The notes beneath the pieces are model-generated. The model saw nothing but the letters and a program-made list of their open reading frames with translations, did no database searches and was not told the DNA's origin. The position numbers were made by a program, and so were the translations under genes. 64,000 nucleotides of DNA from Flammeovirga sp. OC4. GTDB taxonomy: Bacteria > Bacteroidota > Bacteroidia > Cytophagales > Flammeovirgaceae. The DNA is taken from assembly GCF_000812565.1 (NCBI RefSeq), contig NZ_JTAM01000005.1, forward strand, positions 1-64,000. Reading direction: 5' to 3'. Positions 45,361 through 54,500 of this stretch are shown here, in pieces; position 1 is the first letter of the stretch; each line of letters begins with the position of its first letter.

Positions 45361-46395
45361 TTACAGACTCATATAATACTTTATGGCCTCTTCAATCTCA
45401 TTCCACTCGATAAATTGATCAAAAGTACAATCACCTATTTTTGAAAGTAAAGAGAAACTTAATTTTTTCCCACTGTTCTTTTTGTCTTGAAGAAGATAAG
45501 CATACAAGTGCTCTAAATCGCTATCCAAGATTTCAACTTTACCGTAAACAGATAAGATATATTCTTGAATTTGCTTCAACTCTTCCTCTTGAAGACCTGT
45601 AAATTTCACTGAAAGGTAGGCTTCTGCAATCATACCGATCGCAATTGCTTCACCATGTAATAGTTTTCTTCCAGGAATATCTAAAAGGTAGCTTTCAATA
45701 GCATGACCTATAGTATGACCATAGTTTAAGATCTTTCTTAATCCTTTTTCCGTTGGGTCAGATGTTACTACACCATCCTTAATATTGATAGAGTGAGGAA
45801 TGATTGTCGCTAAATCCTGTTCTGACAATGGTTTTGATGAAACCGTTTTCCAATGGTCAGCATCTGCAATCAAACAGTGCTTGATCACCTCTGCAAAACC
45901 AGATCTCAATTCATTTTGAGGTAAAGTTTTGATAAACTCAGGGTATACCAACACCATGTCAGGAATTCTGAATACACCAATATGGTTTTTCAACTTTCCG
46001 AAATCAATCCCTAACTTCCCTCCTACACTAGCATCAACTTGTGATAATAAAGTGGTAGGCATCTGCCAAAAGTCGATTCCTCTTTTATAAGTAGAAGCAC
46101 AAAAGCCTCCCATATCACCAATTACACCACCACCAAGGTCTAAAACTGCTGCTTTTCTATCAAAACCCGCATTCGTTAGCTCTTGCCAGATATGTTGACA
46201 AGTTTCTAAGTTTTTATTTTCCTCTCCACTTACTACTTCAATCAGTAAATGCTCTGGTAATAGTTCTTTGACTATAGGATAACAGTCTCTTTTTGTGTTT
46301 TCATCCACAATGACTGCAAGGTTAGTGTACCCCTTTAATCCCTCAAAAGTATTTTGATCAACAGATTTTAAAATAGATACCTTATTGATACTCAT
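45361..46395 (-). CDS. aroB: 3-dehydroquinate synthase
   Basis: AroB converts DAHP to 3-dehydroquinate, the second shikimate step, using NAD and a divalent metal. The 344-residue product shows the NAD-binding DLGGGVIGDMGGF block near 81-93, the PTTLLSQVDASVGGK block near 113-127, and metal-binding His residues in NYGHTIGHAIE near 230-240 and LHGEAIAIGM. It shares the minus strand with the DAHP synthase gene, with a 560-bp repeat-bearing gap between them. Confidence 0.96.
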   Translation of the reverse strand: MSINKVSILKSVDQNTFEGLKGYTNLAVIVDENTKRDCYPIVKELLPEHLLIEVVSGEENKNLETCQHIWQELTNAGFDRKAAVLDLGGGVIGDMGGFCASTYKRGIDFWQMPTTLLSQVDASVGGKLGIDFGKLKNHIGVFRIPDMVLVYPEFIKTLPQNELRSGFAEVIKHCLIADADHWKTVSSKPLSEQDLATIIPHSINIKDGVVTSDPTEKGLRKILNYGHTIGHAIESYLLDIPGRKLLHGEAIAIGMIAEAYLSVKFTGLQEEELKQIQEYILSVYGKVEILDSDLEHLYAYLLQDKKNSGKKLSFSLLSKIGDCTFDQFIEWNEIEEAIKYYMSL

Positions 46396-46513
46396 AGTTT
46401 TTTTATTTTATATCTATTATACTTTGGCTCTCTGAAAATTTGGTTGGTTAGATGATCTACTCCTTTTAAAAAGATTAGAAGAAAATCGAAGCTTCACTCT
46501 ATTTTCCATGTGT

Positions 46514-46566
46514 GTTCTTCATTTTTTCCATTGATGAAAAAACGAAGCAAAAAAAATCTAGGCTGT
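46514..46566 (-). repeat. Fragment of the 0.4-kb element
   Basis: Read in reverse complement, GCCTAGATTTTTTTTGCTTC and CATCAATGGAAAAAATGAAGAA match the right-central part of the copies at 27.4 and 50.8 kb. Only about 55 bp remain. Confidence 0.7.
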
Positions 46567-46706
46567 GAATACAAAGCAACCAAGTGTCTTCAAATAATTT
46601 CTAGGGTAACTACCCAAATTTTCAAAGTACCTATACTTTAAGTACATGGAAAAAGATGTTTTTAATTAAGAATGAAGGAATATGGTTCTCAAAGTGTTTT
46701 TATGCT

Positions 46707-46822
46707 GGTTCAGTGGACGTTGCAATGCAACATCCCTACAACGGTATCCATCATAGATGATATCCTACCAAAAATTTAAAGTAGATTGTAGGGACGTTTT
46801 AGTAAAACGTCCTCATGGACCA
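46707..46822. repeat. Inverted REP-pair (REPIN-like) element, family C
   Basis: The left arm has GGACGTTGCAATGCAACATCC then CTACAA. The right arm, read in reverse complement, has GGACGTTTTACTAAAACGTCC then CTACAA, and both are flanked by GGTYCA-like bases. Each arm is a hairpin and the two are inverted, about 45 nt apart. The motif is unrelated to the other two families in the window. Confidence 0.75.
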
Positions 46823-46892
46823 CAACACGGACCATTTATCTTCCCTCTTCCCTAAAAAAAGTTCCATAACTTTTTTTTCCAGTACTTAGATC

Positions 46893-46931
46893 AAAAAAAT
46901 AAGGCGGCAACACCATAGTGCACCGCCTTTA
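46893..46931 (-). terminator. DAHP synthase terminator
   Basis: On the minus strand AAGGCGG pairs with CCGCCTT, then a T-rich tract follows. Confidence 0.8.
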
Positions 46932-46955
46932 ATATTCTTCAAATACAGATTCCAC

Positions 46956-48050
46956 TTATGCTTTTTCTGTATTTACAACTGCAGTTTGAAGACGGATAGA
47001 CTCGTCGTGAACCAATTTGAATAATTGCTCCATAAACGCTTTGCTTAATCCTAACTTAGCAGCTTGCTCTGGACGATTTTGGAAGATATCGATCCAACGA
47101 CCTGCTTGGAATACAGTCAAGTTGTTTTCTCTCTTATAGTCTCCAATCTCACCAACAACGTTCATTCTTTGAGATAACACTTCTAATAACTCGTTATCTA
47201 AACGGTCAATTTTACCACGAAGAGTATCTAATTTAGAATTTACTTCCTCAGCGTCAGTAGTGCTCTTCTTAATGTTTACTTCATTAAGGATTTCAGCTAA
47301 ACGCTTAGGAGTAACTTGTTGTGAAGCATCCGACCAAGCATTATCTGGATCTCTGTGCGTTTCGATCATTAAACCGTCGAAGTCTAAGTCGATTGCTTTT
47401 TGAGATACTGGATAGATAAGGTCACGTGTACCACCAATATGAGATGGGTCACAGATCAATGGTAAATTAGGAAGCTCAGTTTTAAGAGCGATTGCTAATT
47501 TCCACATTGGAACGTTTCTATATTGTGTTTTCTCAAAAGAAGAGAAACCACGGTGAATACCAGCGATTTGACGAACGCCAGCACCATAAATTCTTTCGAT
47601 AGCTCCTTTCCAAAGTGCTACATCAGGGTTGATCGGGTTCTTGATCATTACAGGAACGTCTTTCACACCTTTCAATGCATCTGCAATCTCTTGGATAGTG
47701 AATGGGTTTACAGTACTACGAGCACCAATCCAAAGAACGTCTACACCATACTTCAATGCTAACTCAACGTGTTGAGCATTAGCCACTTCAGTAGTGATAG
47801 GCATATTCAATTCTTTCTTCACATTTGCAAACCACTTCAAACCTTCCTCACCAATACCTTCAAAAGATCCTGGTCTAGTTCTTGGTTTCCAGATACCCGC
47901 TCTTAATAACGTGATACCTATCTCTTCAGTAATCTGACGGCAAGTATCCATTAACTGCTCCTCAGACTCTGCACTACATGGACCTGCAATGGCGATTGGA
48001 CCGCCATTTTTTACTACAGACCAGCTTTCTAATGATTGTATATCTTTCAT
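46956..48050 (-). CDS. Bifunctional DAHP synthase / chorismate mutase
   Basis: A 364-residue fusion. The N-terminal part (about 1-260) is a type-I-beta (KDO8P-synthase-like) 3-deoxy-7-phosphoheptulonate synthase, with GPCSAES near 21-27 and KPRTRPGSFEGIGEEG near 56-71. The C-terminal part (about 270-360) is an AroQ-type chorismate mutase, with LRGKIDRLDNELLEVLSQRM. It starts the shikimate pathway and makes prephenate. Such fusions are usual in Bacteroidota, where the mutase domain can mediate feedback control. A -7 like element lies 30 nt upstream. Confidence 0.95.
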   Translation of the reverse strand: MKDIQSLESWSVVKNGGPIAIAGPCSAESEEQLMDTCRQITEEIGITLLRAGIWKPRTRPGSFEGIGEEGLKWFANVKKELNMPITTEVANAQHVELALKYGVDVLWIGARSTVNPFTIQEIADALKGVKDVPVMIKNPINPDVALWKGAIERIYGAGVRQIAGIHRGFSSFEKTQYRNVPMWKLAIALKTELPNLPLICDPSHIGGTRDLIYPVSQKAIDLDFDGLMIETHRDPDNAWSDASQQVTPKRLAEILNEVNIKKSTTDAEEVNSKLDTLRGKIDRLDNELLEVLSQRMNVVGEIGDYKRENNLTVFQAGRWIDIFQNRPEQAAKLGLSKAFMEQLFKLVHDESIRLQTAVVNTEKA

Positions 48051-48079
48051 ATCAGATTTGTTTCAGATAGTAATAACTT

Positions 48080-48087
48080 CAAAATTA
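48080..48087 (-). promoter_or_regulatory. Candidate -7 element for the DAHP synthase gene
   Basis: On the minus strand TAATTTTG fits TAnnTTTG, 30 nt before the ATG. No clear -33 box is seen. Confidence 0.3.
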
Positions 48088-48330
48088 CAAAAAATTGAAT
48101 TAAATCTATAGTTAATTGAAATAATTAAACAAATTAACATACATTTTTAATTATTGACAAAATAATTCAAAGTTTAAAATGAAATTCGTATCACTATTTT
48201 CAAACAATTATTTAAATCTGATACTAAATCAATTGTAAAGCAGAAATTAAATAGGCATTATTGTACTGTGAAATGACCATCATTCTAAAGTGTATTTATT
48301 ACCTTTACATAAAATTTACCTTATAATAGA

Positions 48331-49386
48331 GTGGCAAAAGAAATTCAAAATATACAAAACACTGATAATCAACAAGAGATACCCGACATCTCTACAATTG
48401 CAGTGATAGGCGGTGGAAGTTGGGCGACTGCATTAGTAAAAATTTTATCAGATGGAGGATTGACTAAATTACATTGGTGGATTAGAAATCAAGATGATAT
48501 CAATCACATCAAACAATATCATTCAAACCCTAGATATTTACCCTCGGCTAAAATTTCAAATGAAACAGTAAAACCATTTAGTAATATAAAAGATGCTATT
48601 AGAGGTGCAAATGCCATCTTATTAGCGGTTCCTGCAGCATTCGTTTTAGATGCAATCAAAGATTTAACACCGGAAGATTTCAAAGATAAATTTGTAATTT
48701 CTGCCATTAAAGGTCTTATTCCTGAAAAACATATATTGGTCACTGAACATATTGAAAAGAACTTCAATGTGCATCATAAAAAAGTCGCTGTAATTGGAGG
48801 TCCTTGTCACGCAGAGGAAGTAGCCATGGAAAAACAGGCTTATTTGACAATTGCATCAGGAAGTAAAAGGTTTGGTACTGCACTCTCTGAAGCAATGAGT
48901 AATCGATATATCAAAACCACTTCCATCAGAGATATTTATGGAGTGGAGTACTCCGCAGTTATGAAAAATATTGTTGCTATCTCTTGTGGTATTGCACATG
49001 GGTTGGGATATGGCGATAACTTTCAAGCTGTTCTAGTATCAAACGCTATGCAAGAAGTTCAATATTTCTTAAAAGCAGCTTACCACATTAAACGTAACTT
49101 ACTAGGTACTGCCTATTTGGGCGATATGTTGGTCACTTCATATTCACAATTCAGTAGAAATAGAACTTTTGGTAATATGATTGGCCATGGTTATTCTGTA
49201 AAAGCTGCCCAATTGGAGATGCAAATGGTTGCTGAAGGATACTATGCTGTAAACAGTATCTTTGAGATCGCCAAACGTCTCGAAATAGAAAATGAAATGC
49301 CTATAACTAGGGCTGTATACAACATCTTATATGAAAGAATTTCACCAATTGTGGAGTTCAGAATTTTAAAAGATCAATTAAACTAA
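48331..49386 (+). CDS. gpsA: Glycerol-3-phosphate dehydrogenase [NAD(P)+]
   Basis: GpsA reduces dihydroxyacetone phosphate to sn-glycerol 3-phosphate for phospholipid synthesis. The 351-residue product has the Rossmann motif IAVIGGGSWATAL near 22-34 and the family blocks AIKGL and VIGGPCHAEEVA. The catalytic lysine lies in EYSAVMKNIVAI near 210-221. The start codon is GTG at 48331. The N-terminus carries about 20 extra residues before the Rossmann strand. It is a single-gene unit with a long terminator. Confidence 0.94.
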   Translation: MAKEIQNIQNTDNQQEIPDISTIAVIGGGSWATALVKILSDGGLTKLHWWIRNQDDINHIKQYHSNPRYLPSAKISNETVKPFSNIKDAIRGANAILLAVPAAFVLDAIKDLTPEDFKDKFVISAIKGLIPEKHILVTEHIEKNFNVHHKKVAVIGGPCHAEEVAMEKQAYLTIASGSKRFGTALSEAMSNRYIKTTSIRDIYGVEYSAVMKNIVAISCGIAHGLGYGDNFQAVLVSNAMQEVQYFLKAAYHIKRNLLGTAYLGDMLVTSYSQFSRNRTFGNMIGHGYSVKAAQLEMQMVAEGYYAVNSIFEIAKRLEIENEMPITRAVYNILYERISPIVEFRILKDQLN

Positions 49387-49464
49387 GTATATTTATTTCA
49401 CGTATATAAAAACACATTACTAAAGAAAGATATTATCTCATCTATGAGACAACACTAAATATAT

Positions 49465-49547
49465 AAAAGCCTTTGTTTTCCATGTTGAAAGACATGATTT
49501 CTGATCATGCATTTCATTTGTTATAGGAATACAAAGGCTTTTTTTTG
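49465..49547 (+). terminator. gpsA terminator
   Basis: AAAAGCCTTTG pairs with CAAAGGCTTTT at the base of a long hairpin with an inner CATGATTTCTGATCATG palindrome, followed by a T-tract. Confidence 0.85.
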
Positions 49548-49624
49548 GCTCTATACTTTTGTAAACACATAAAAGTAAAACACTCAAACACATATAAATC
49601 ATAAACCATTTAATTATTACTCAC

Positions 49625-50746
49625 ATGCTAACATCTAGTACAAAACAGATGGAAGAGGTAGATTTCCTCCCTATCAACGGTACCGATCACATCGAATTCT
49701 ATGTCGGAAATGCAAAACAAGCTGCTTATTTTTACCAAGCTGCTTTCGGCTTTGAACTCCTTGCTTACTCTGGGCCTGAAACTGGAGTGAGAGATCGTAG
49801 CAGTTACGTCTTGCAACAAGGTAAGCTTCGTTTTGTATTTACAACTTCGCTTTCTTCGAATTCTGAAATTTCCGATCATGTTCATAAACATGGCGATGGT
49901 GTAAAAGTACTTGCACTCTGGGTTGATGATGCCCGAAAGTCTTTTGAAGAAACTGTAAAAAGAGGAGCAATACCTGTTCATACCCCAAGGGTGATGTCTG
50001 ATGAAAGTGGAGAAGTCGTCATGGCCACTATAAAAACTTACGGAGATACCGTCCACACTTTTGTCGAACGAAAAAACTATAAGGGCACTTTCCTCCCTAA
50101 ATTTGAAGCTCGTCAAGCTAATTTTCCAACAAAAGCAGTAGGTCTTAAGTATGTAGATCACTGTGTAGGGAATGTTGATTTGGGTGAGATGGATAAATGG
50201 GTCAGTTTTTATGAAGAAGTGATGGGCTTTAAGTTGCTATTGACTTTTGATGATAATGACATCTCTACGGATTACACAGCACTAATGTCCAAAGTGGTCT
50301 CCAATGGAAATGGGTATGTAAAATTCCCAATCAACGAACCTGCAGAAGGGAAAAAGAAATCACAAATTGAAGAGTACTTAGATTTTTACAACGGTGCCGG
50401 AGTACAACACATTGCAGTTGCGACAGACGACATCTGCTATACGGTACAAGAATTAAGAAACAGAGGTATAGAATTTCTTTATGTCCCTGATAATTATTAC
50501 GATGACTTGAGAGATCGTGTAGGCGATATTGATGAAGAAATAGATCAACTCAAAGCACTCAATATTCTTGTCGATAGAGATGAGGAAGGTTATTTGTTAC
50601 AAATTTTCACTAAACCTGTAGAAGATCGTCCCACTCTTTTCTTTGAAATCATTCAACGGAAAGGTGCTAAATCATTTGGTAAAGGTAATTTCAAGGCTTT
50701 GTTTGAAGCTATTGAAAGAGAACAGGCTTTAAGAGGTAATTTATAA
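49625..50746 (+). CDS. hppD: 4-hydroxyphenylpyruvate dioxygenase
   Basis: Fe(II) enzyme that turns 4-hydroxyphenylpyruvate into homogentisate in tyrosine breakdown. The 373-residue protein has the two vicinal-oxygen-chelate halves. The iron ligands are His179 (DHCVG), His262 (GVQHIA) and Glu341 (FFEIIQRKG). The C-terminal FGKGNFKALFEAIEREQ helix that closes the active site is present. No homogentisate dioxygenase lies nearby. The gene is followed by the repeat-rich region. Confidence 0.97.
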   Translation: MLTSSTKQMEEVDFLPINGTDHIEFYVGNAKQAAYFYQAAFGFELLAYSGPETGVRDRSSYVLQQGKLRFVFTTSLSSNSEISDHVHKHGDGVKVLALWVDDARKSFEETVKRGAIPVHTPRVMSDESGEVVMATIKTYGDTVHTFVERKNYKGTFLPKFEARQANFPTKAVGLKYVDHCVGNVDLGEMDKWVSFYEEVMGFKLLLTFDDNDISTDYTALMSKVVSNGNGYVKFPINEPAEGKKKSQIEEYLDFYNGAGVQHIAVATDDICYTVQELRNRGIEFLYVPDNYYDDLRDRVGDIDEEIDQLKALNILVDRDEEGYLLQIFTKPVEDRPTLFFEIIQRKGAKSFGKGNFKALFEAIEREQALRGNL

Positions 50747-50817
50747 TTTGCTATTATTTGTCTGTAAAAACTATACACAAAAGTAAATGACAATTAACTC
50801 TTAATTATTTGGCCTTA

Positions 50818-51222
50818 GTACTTAATACATTGTCAACTAAGTTTTCGAATATTTATGATTTTTAGAAATCAGGAGATTTCTGTTGATCTGTAGGACACGA
50901 ATGCCGCTAACGCTTAACATTCGCGCCAGTGGCATTCTACCCAATTCGTTTGGCAGTACTTTCCTCGGCCTTGAAGGGAAAAGCGTTCAGAATTCCATGT
51001 ATTGAGCCGTTAAAAATGATTTTGCTGTTTGAGCTTTAGCGAGTTTAAAATCATTTAGGCGAGAGAAATGGAATTTAGCTTTTGACTTATAAGCCTAGAT
51101 TTTTTGCTTCGTTTTTCATCAATGGAAAAATGAAGAAGAAAGAAGCTTGAAAGTAGAGCCTATAAATGTGTGTAGAAATGTTGATTAAATATTAACGTAA
51201 ACTTAGTTTACAATGTACTTAA
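50818..51222 (+). repeat. 0.4-kb interspersed element, copy 2 (MITE-like)
   Basis: About 405 bp with inverted ends: ACATTGTCAACTAAGTTT (50827-50844) against AAACTTAGTTTACAATGT (51199-51216), with one mismatch. It carries the two-hairpin module at 50864-50923 and the same body blocks as the 27.4-kb copy. One body segment could encode FFASFFINGKMKKKEA, but no open frame spans the element. Confidence 0.82.
50864..50923 (-). repeat. Two-hairpin repeat, copy 6
   Basis: Hairpin 1 AGAAATCAGGAGATTTCT at 50864-50881, a 16-nt gap, then hairpin 2 CGAATG...CATTCG at 50898-50923 with GC/GC inner pairing and a TTAA bulge. Confidence 0.82.
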
Positions 51223-51227
51223 GATAA

Positions 51228-51278
51228 AAAATGAGTCATCCTTTTTTTGCCATTGCAATTAAAGAGATGACTCATTTT
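51228..51278. terminator. Bidirectional terminator-like hairpin between hppD and sprA
   Basis: AAAATGAGTCATC pairs exactly with GATGACTCATTTT around a 25-nt loop. It sits between the two element copies and could end transcription from either side. Confidence 0.6.
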
Positions 51279-51295
51279 AAACTAAATTATCGTCA

Positions 51296-51487
51296 ACTTT
51301 CAAACTTCCTTCTTCTTCATTTCTCTTATGAGAACAAAGAAGTCAAGGCCAATGAAAATGCAACTAAAATAAAATGGTAGTAGATCCACTGGTGCAAATG
51401 TTATGCGATAGCATCATTCGTATCCTAGAGATCCGCAGAAATCTCCTGATCTCTAAAATATTCAAAAACTTAGTTGACAGTGCATTA
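51296..51487 (-). repeat. Inverted, internally deleted copy of the 0.4-kb element
   Basis: From the right, in reverse complement: CACTGTCAACTAAGTTTTTG, then the two-hairpin module, then after a deletion the ATGAAGAAGAAGGAAG block of the element's right part. It forms a long imperfect inverted repeat with the left end of the neighbouring full copy. Confidence 0.75.
51395..51454 (+). repeat. Two-hairpin repeat, copy 7
   Basis: Read on the minus strand, hairpin 1 is AGAGATCAGGAGATTTCT (one G-T pair) at 51437-51454, then a 16-nt gap and hairpin 2 at 51395-51420 with inner stem ATGC/GCAT and a TAA bulge. The inner stem has changed on both sides relative to other copies. Confidence 0.75.
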
Positions 51488-51556
51488 GGTATACTCAAAA
51501 TAACCTGCATTCGATAAAAATCTTAATCCTTGTCTTATGATTATTTTAAATACTCC

Positions 51557-54500
51557 TTATTGTGTCAATGAGTATTTAAATTGGAAACCAAATGCTGTAG
51601 ATGTTCTTCTAAAAGCATTAGAGACTTTCGGGTCGTTGATTGTTCTATCAAAGTAACATTGTAAACTTGCTCTGTCATTCAACATATAGTTGATTGTAGG
51701 TCTTAATGCCAAGTTCATATTACCTGCAGTAACTACATTGTCTTCATCAATTCTGTATTGAGTCGTTTGGTTATCACGAATAGAGAAAGCAAGTCTAAAA
51801 GTGATATCGTTTTTCAATACTCTTGTTCTACCTTTTGATCTAAATGGAAGTTTCATTCCCGATTTAGTATAACCGACATCTACTGTAAAATCATTATTCA
51901 GCTGTTCTGTTACCTGAGCATTGGATAAGTTTAATGCTAACAGTCTACCTTTATTATAATCAAATTTGATTTGCAAATCATTCATCAGTTTGATGTTGAT
52001 ACCAATCAAAGGTCCAAAACGTTCTTCAATATTTACTTGGTTTATAACATAAACAGGAACGATATTTCCTTGACCGTCATCTTTGGCACTTGGAGTATCA
52101 TTGATTCCTTTGTCAGGTCCAATCTCCGTTGCTCCATAAAGTAATGAAGAGTTATAACTACCTACCGTATAATTTGATTTATAACTATGCGATAACGTGA
52201 TCGTCTTAAACACATCATTTAATCCCTTAATGTTGGACAAACCTGTATAACGAATATCCCAGTTTGGAATAGGGAATGAACTCGGAAAAGCTGTTAAACC
52301 AACATTATTTACATCTTGACCGGTATAAGCCGCAATGAAAGCCGGAATTAAAACATCCTGATCATTGTTGACATACTCTTCTTGCGACTGAGTTCTCATA
52401 GAGTTCAATCTGTTTTTCACCACCTCTCTATTGGCTACGAATTGATCAAAAATTGCAGATTGATTGTTTCCATCAGGTGCACTAAACGCAGTTGGTAAAC
52501 TGAAGAAACTCATACCAAAAGTACCGGTTCTTTGAGGTGAAAGTGATTCATAATCATTCGCCGCTTCTGTAATTCGGAAAACCTCAGTATACGATTGTGT
52601 TGTATTATGCTCACTCGTTAAAGTGATTTTCAAATCCTTGAAAGGCTCAAGGTTTGCTCTTACTTGATACTTTTCTTGTTTTACTTGCGTAAACTGTTGA
52701 TTGAGATATAAACTTGATGTAAGCCATCCACTTTTTGCTGCATCAAAACGAATATTAGGATCTTGACTACCCAAAATGAAGCCTAAACCTGGAGCTCCAA
52801 AGTTCTCATCAAAACCTAAGTATTTTGCCTGTGGCATATAACCTGGAAGAATTGTAGAGTTATTTTCTGAATACGTCAGGTCAACATCTTTTACCATTGT
52901 TGCCAAACGTATACCAGCATCTCCTATACTTTCTCCGGCAGATTTCCTTGGTGTTTCTCTTTCTTTCAGCTGTTTGTTGACGGCTAAAAGTTCTTGTTCG
53001 TATTCTTTGATTTCAGCATCAAGTTTTGCCAACTTCGAATTCTTTTTTTCTTCCTCGACGGTATCCGTTTCTTTCTTTTCTGAAAGTGCTGCAATTTGAG
53101 TCGTATATTCTTCTATTTTCAATTCCAATGGAGCAATATCTTTCTCTTTGGCTTTATACTTCTCAATTTTTGTTTTAAGCTTCGCAATCTTCCCTTCTAA
53201 CTTCTCTTTTTCGGCTTTTTTCTTATCAGCCTCTTCCGTTCTTAACTCCTTTTGTTTTGCTCTTAGTTTTTTGAGCTTATCTTTCAACCTAATTTTCTCA
53301 TAAGCCAATCGGGTGTTATCTTTCTTCTTCCTTGCTCCTGATGAATTTCTGGACCTCGATCTGCTTCTTGAACGAGAGGAAACACCATTTTCCAAGTGAT
53401 TTACATAACCTATTTTCTTATAAATACTATTAAGGTCAAGTTTGGAGTTAAAGGCAATATCTTGTCTGTTTGAAATTACGTTACCCAAGGTATCTGCAAT
53501 ACCTAAAGTTCCTGCCGTCCAATTCGTATTTGCTGTATAACGTGCGTTGGCTCCAATAAAATCTAATGCTGGAATTTTATTGATCGGAATATTGTAAGTA
53601 CCTGCAATGGTCTGATTGAATTGTTTCATACGTCCGAAATCCAATAAATTATTAATAATCGAATCTCGTTTCACATCCGTATCAATGGCCCCTTCAGGTT
53701 CATCAACCAATGCATTTGCTGTAGCATTATAATCCAATTTCAAACTTTTAGCAAAATTCCAACCTAAGTTATACCCTCTATCAAAGAGGAACTGCTTTTC
53801 GTAAGTAGGTAAAATACCTTCAGTGGTAAATTGACCATCATCATTCAGTGTTCTAAATTGCGTATAGCGATAAGTACGGTTTAGATTACCTCTTACTGAA
53901 TATGAGTTTGGAATTGGCATAATATTAAAATCTTTCACCAATGCACCCCATTCACCCATTTCGTTATTTTTAAATGGCTCCCAGTTTTTGAGTGGTGACT
54001 GATAAGAATAAGCAGCCCCTAACTGCCATTGGGTGTAATCTCTAGCTTCCGTATTTTTATCCCTCATTTTGGAATCAGAGTACCCGCCACTTAAGCTTAA
54101 GTTTTCAATATCCCAAGGGTAACTTTTTGCCTCTGGGTTCATCTTAACTTTACTCAAGTTAGAAATATTAATACTTCTAGACACCTCTAGGTACCTTACC
54201 TGATCAGCGTAATATGCTCCTTCTGCTGCCGTTTCAAAACTACCCTGAGAGATATCTAAAGGCGTATCTGGGTCTAACGGGTCAAAATAAGGATTGGATC
54301 CCTTTCGATCATAACTCATATAAATCGGGATCGATAGACCTACACGGTTCAGGAATATTTTTTCTAAGTTAATATTCGTTGAGATACCAAATTCAAGATT
54401 GCTCTCTCTTTGGCGATCGCCAATTTTATCTTGAATTCCACCAAAACCGACAGTACTGTATCTTGTATTGGCTTTAATATTCATAAAGTCCGCCAACGTT

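Larger units (their letters stand above)
46396..46955. other. Gene-free, repeat-bearing region between aroB and DAHP synthase
   Basis: About 560 bases holding a partial copy of the 0.4-kb element (46514-46566), an inverted palindromic repeat pair (46707-46822) and the DAHP-synthase terminator. The motif CCAGTACTTAGA at 46879-46890 is also found upstream of bioB (13774-13785), without known meaning. Confidence 0.6.
50747..51556. other. Gene-free, repeat-rich region between hppD and sprA
   Basis: About 810 bases, almost all made of one full and one inverted, internally deleted copy of the 0.4-kb element with a hairpin between them. No gene is supported. Confidence 0.75.

Noticed and set aside
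49628-50161. Minus-strand 177-residue open frame inside hppD
   Set aside because: Antisense shadow of a gene with all its catalytic ligands intact.
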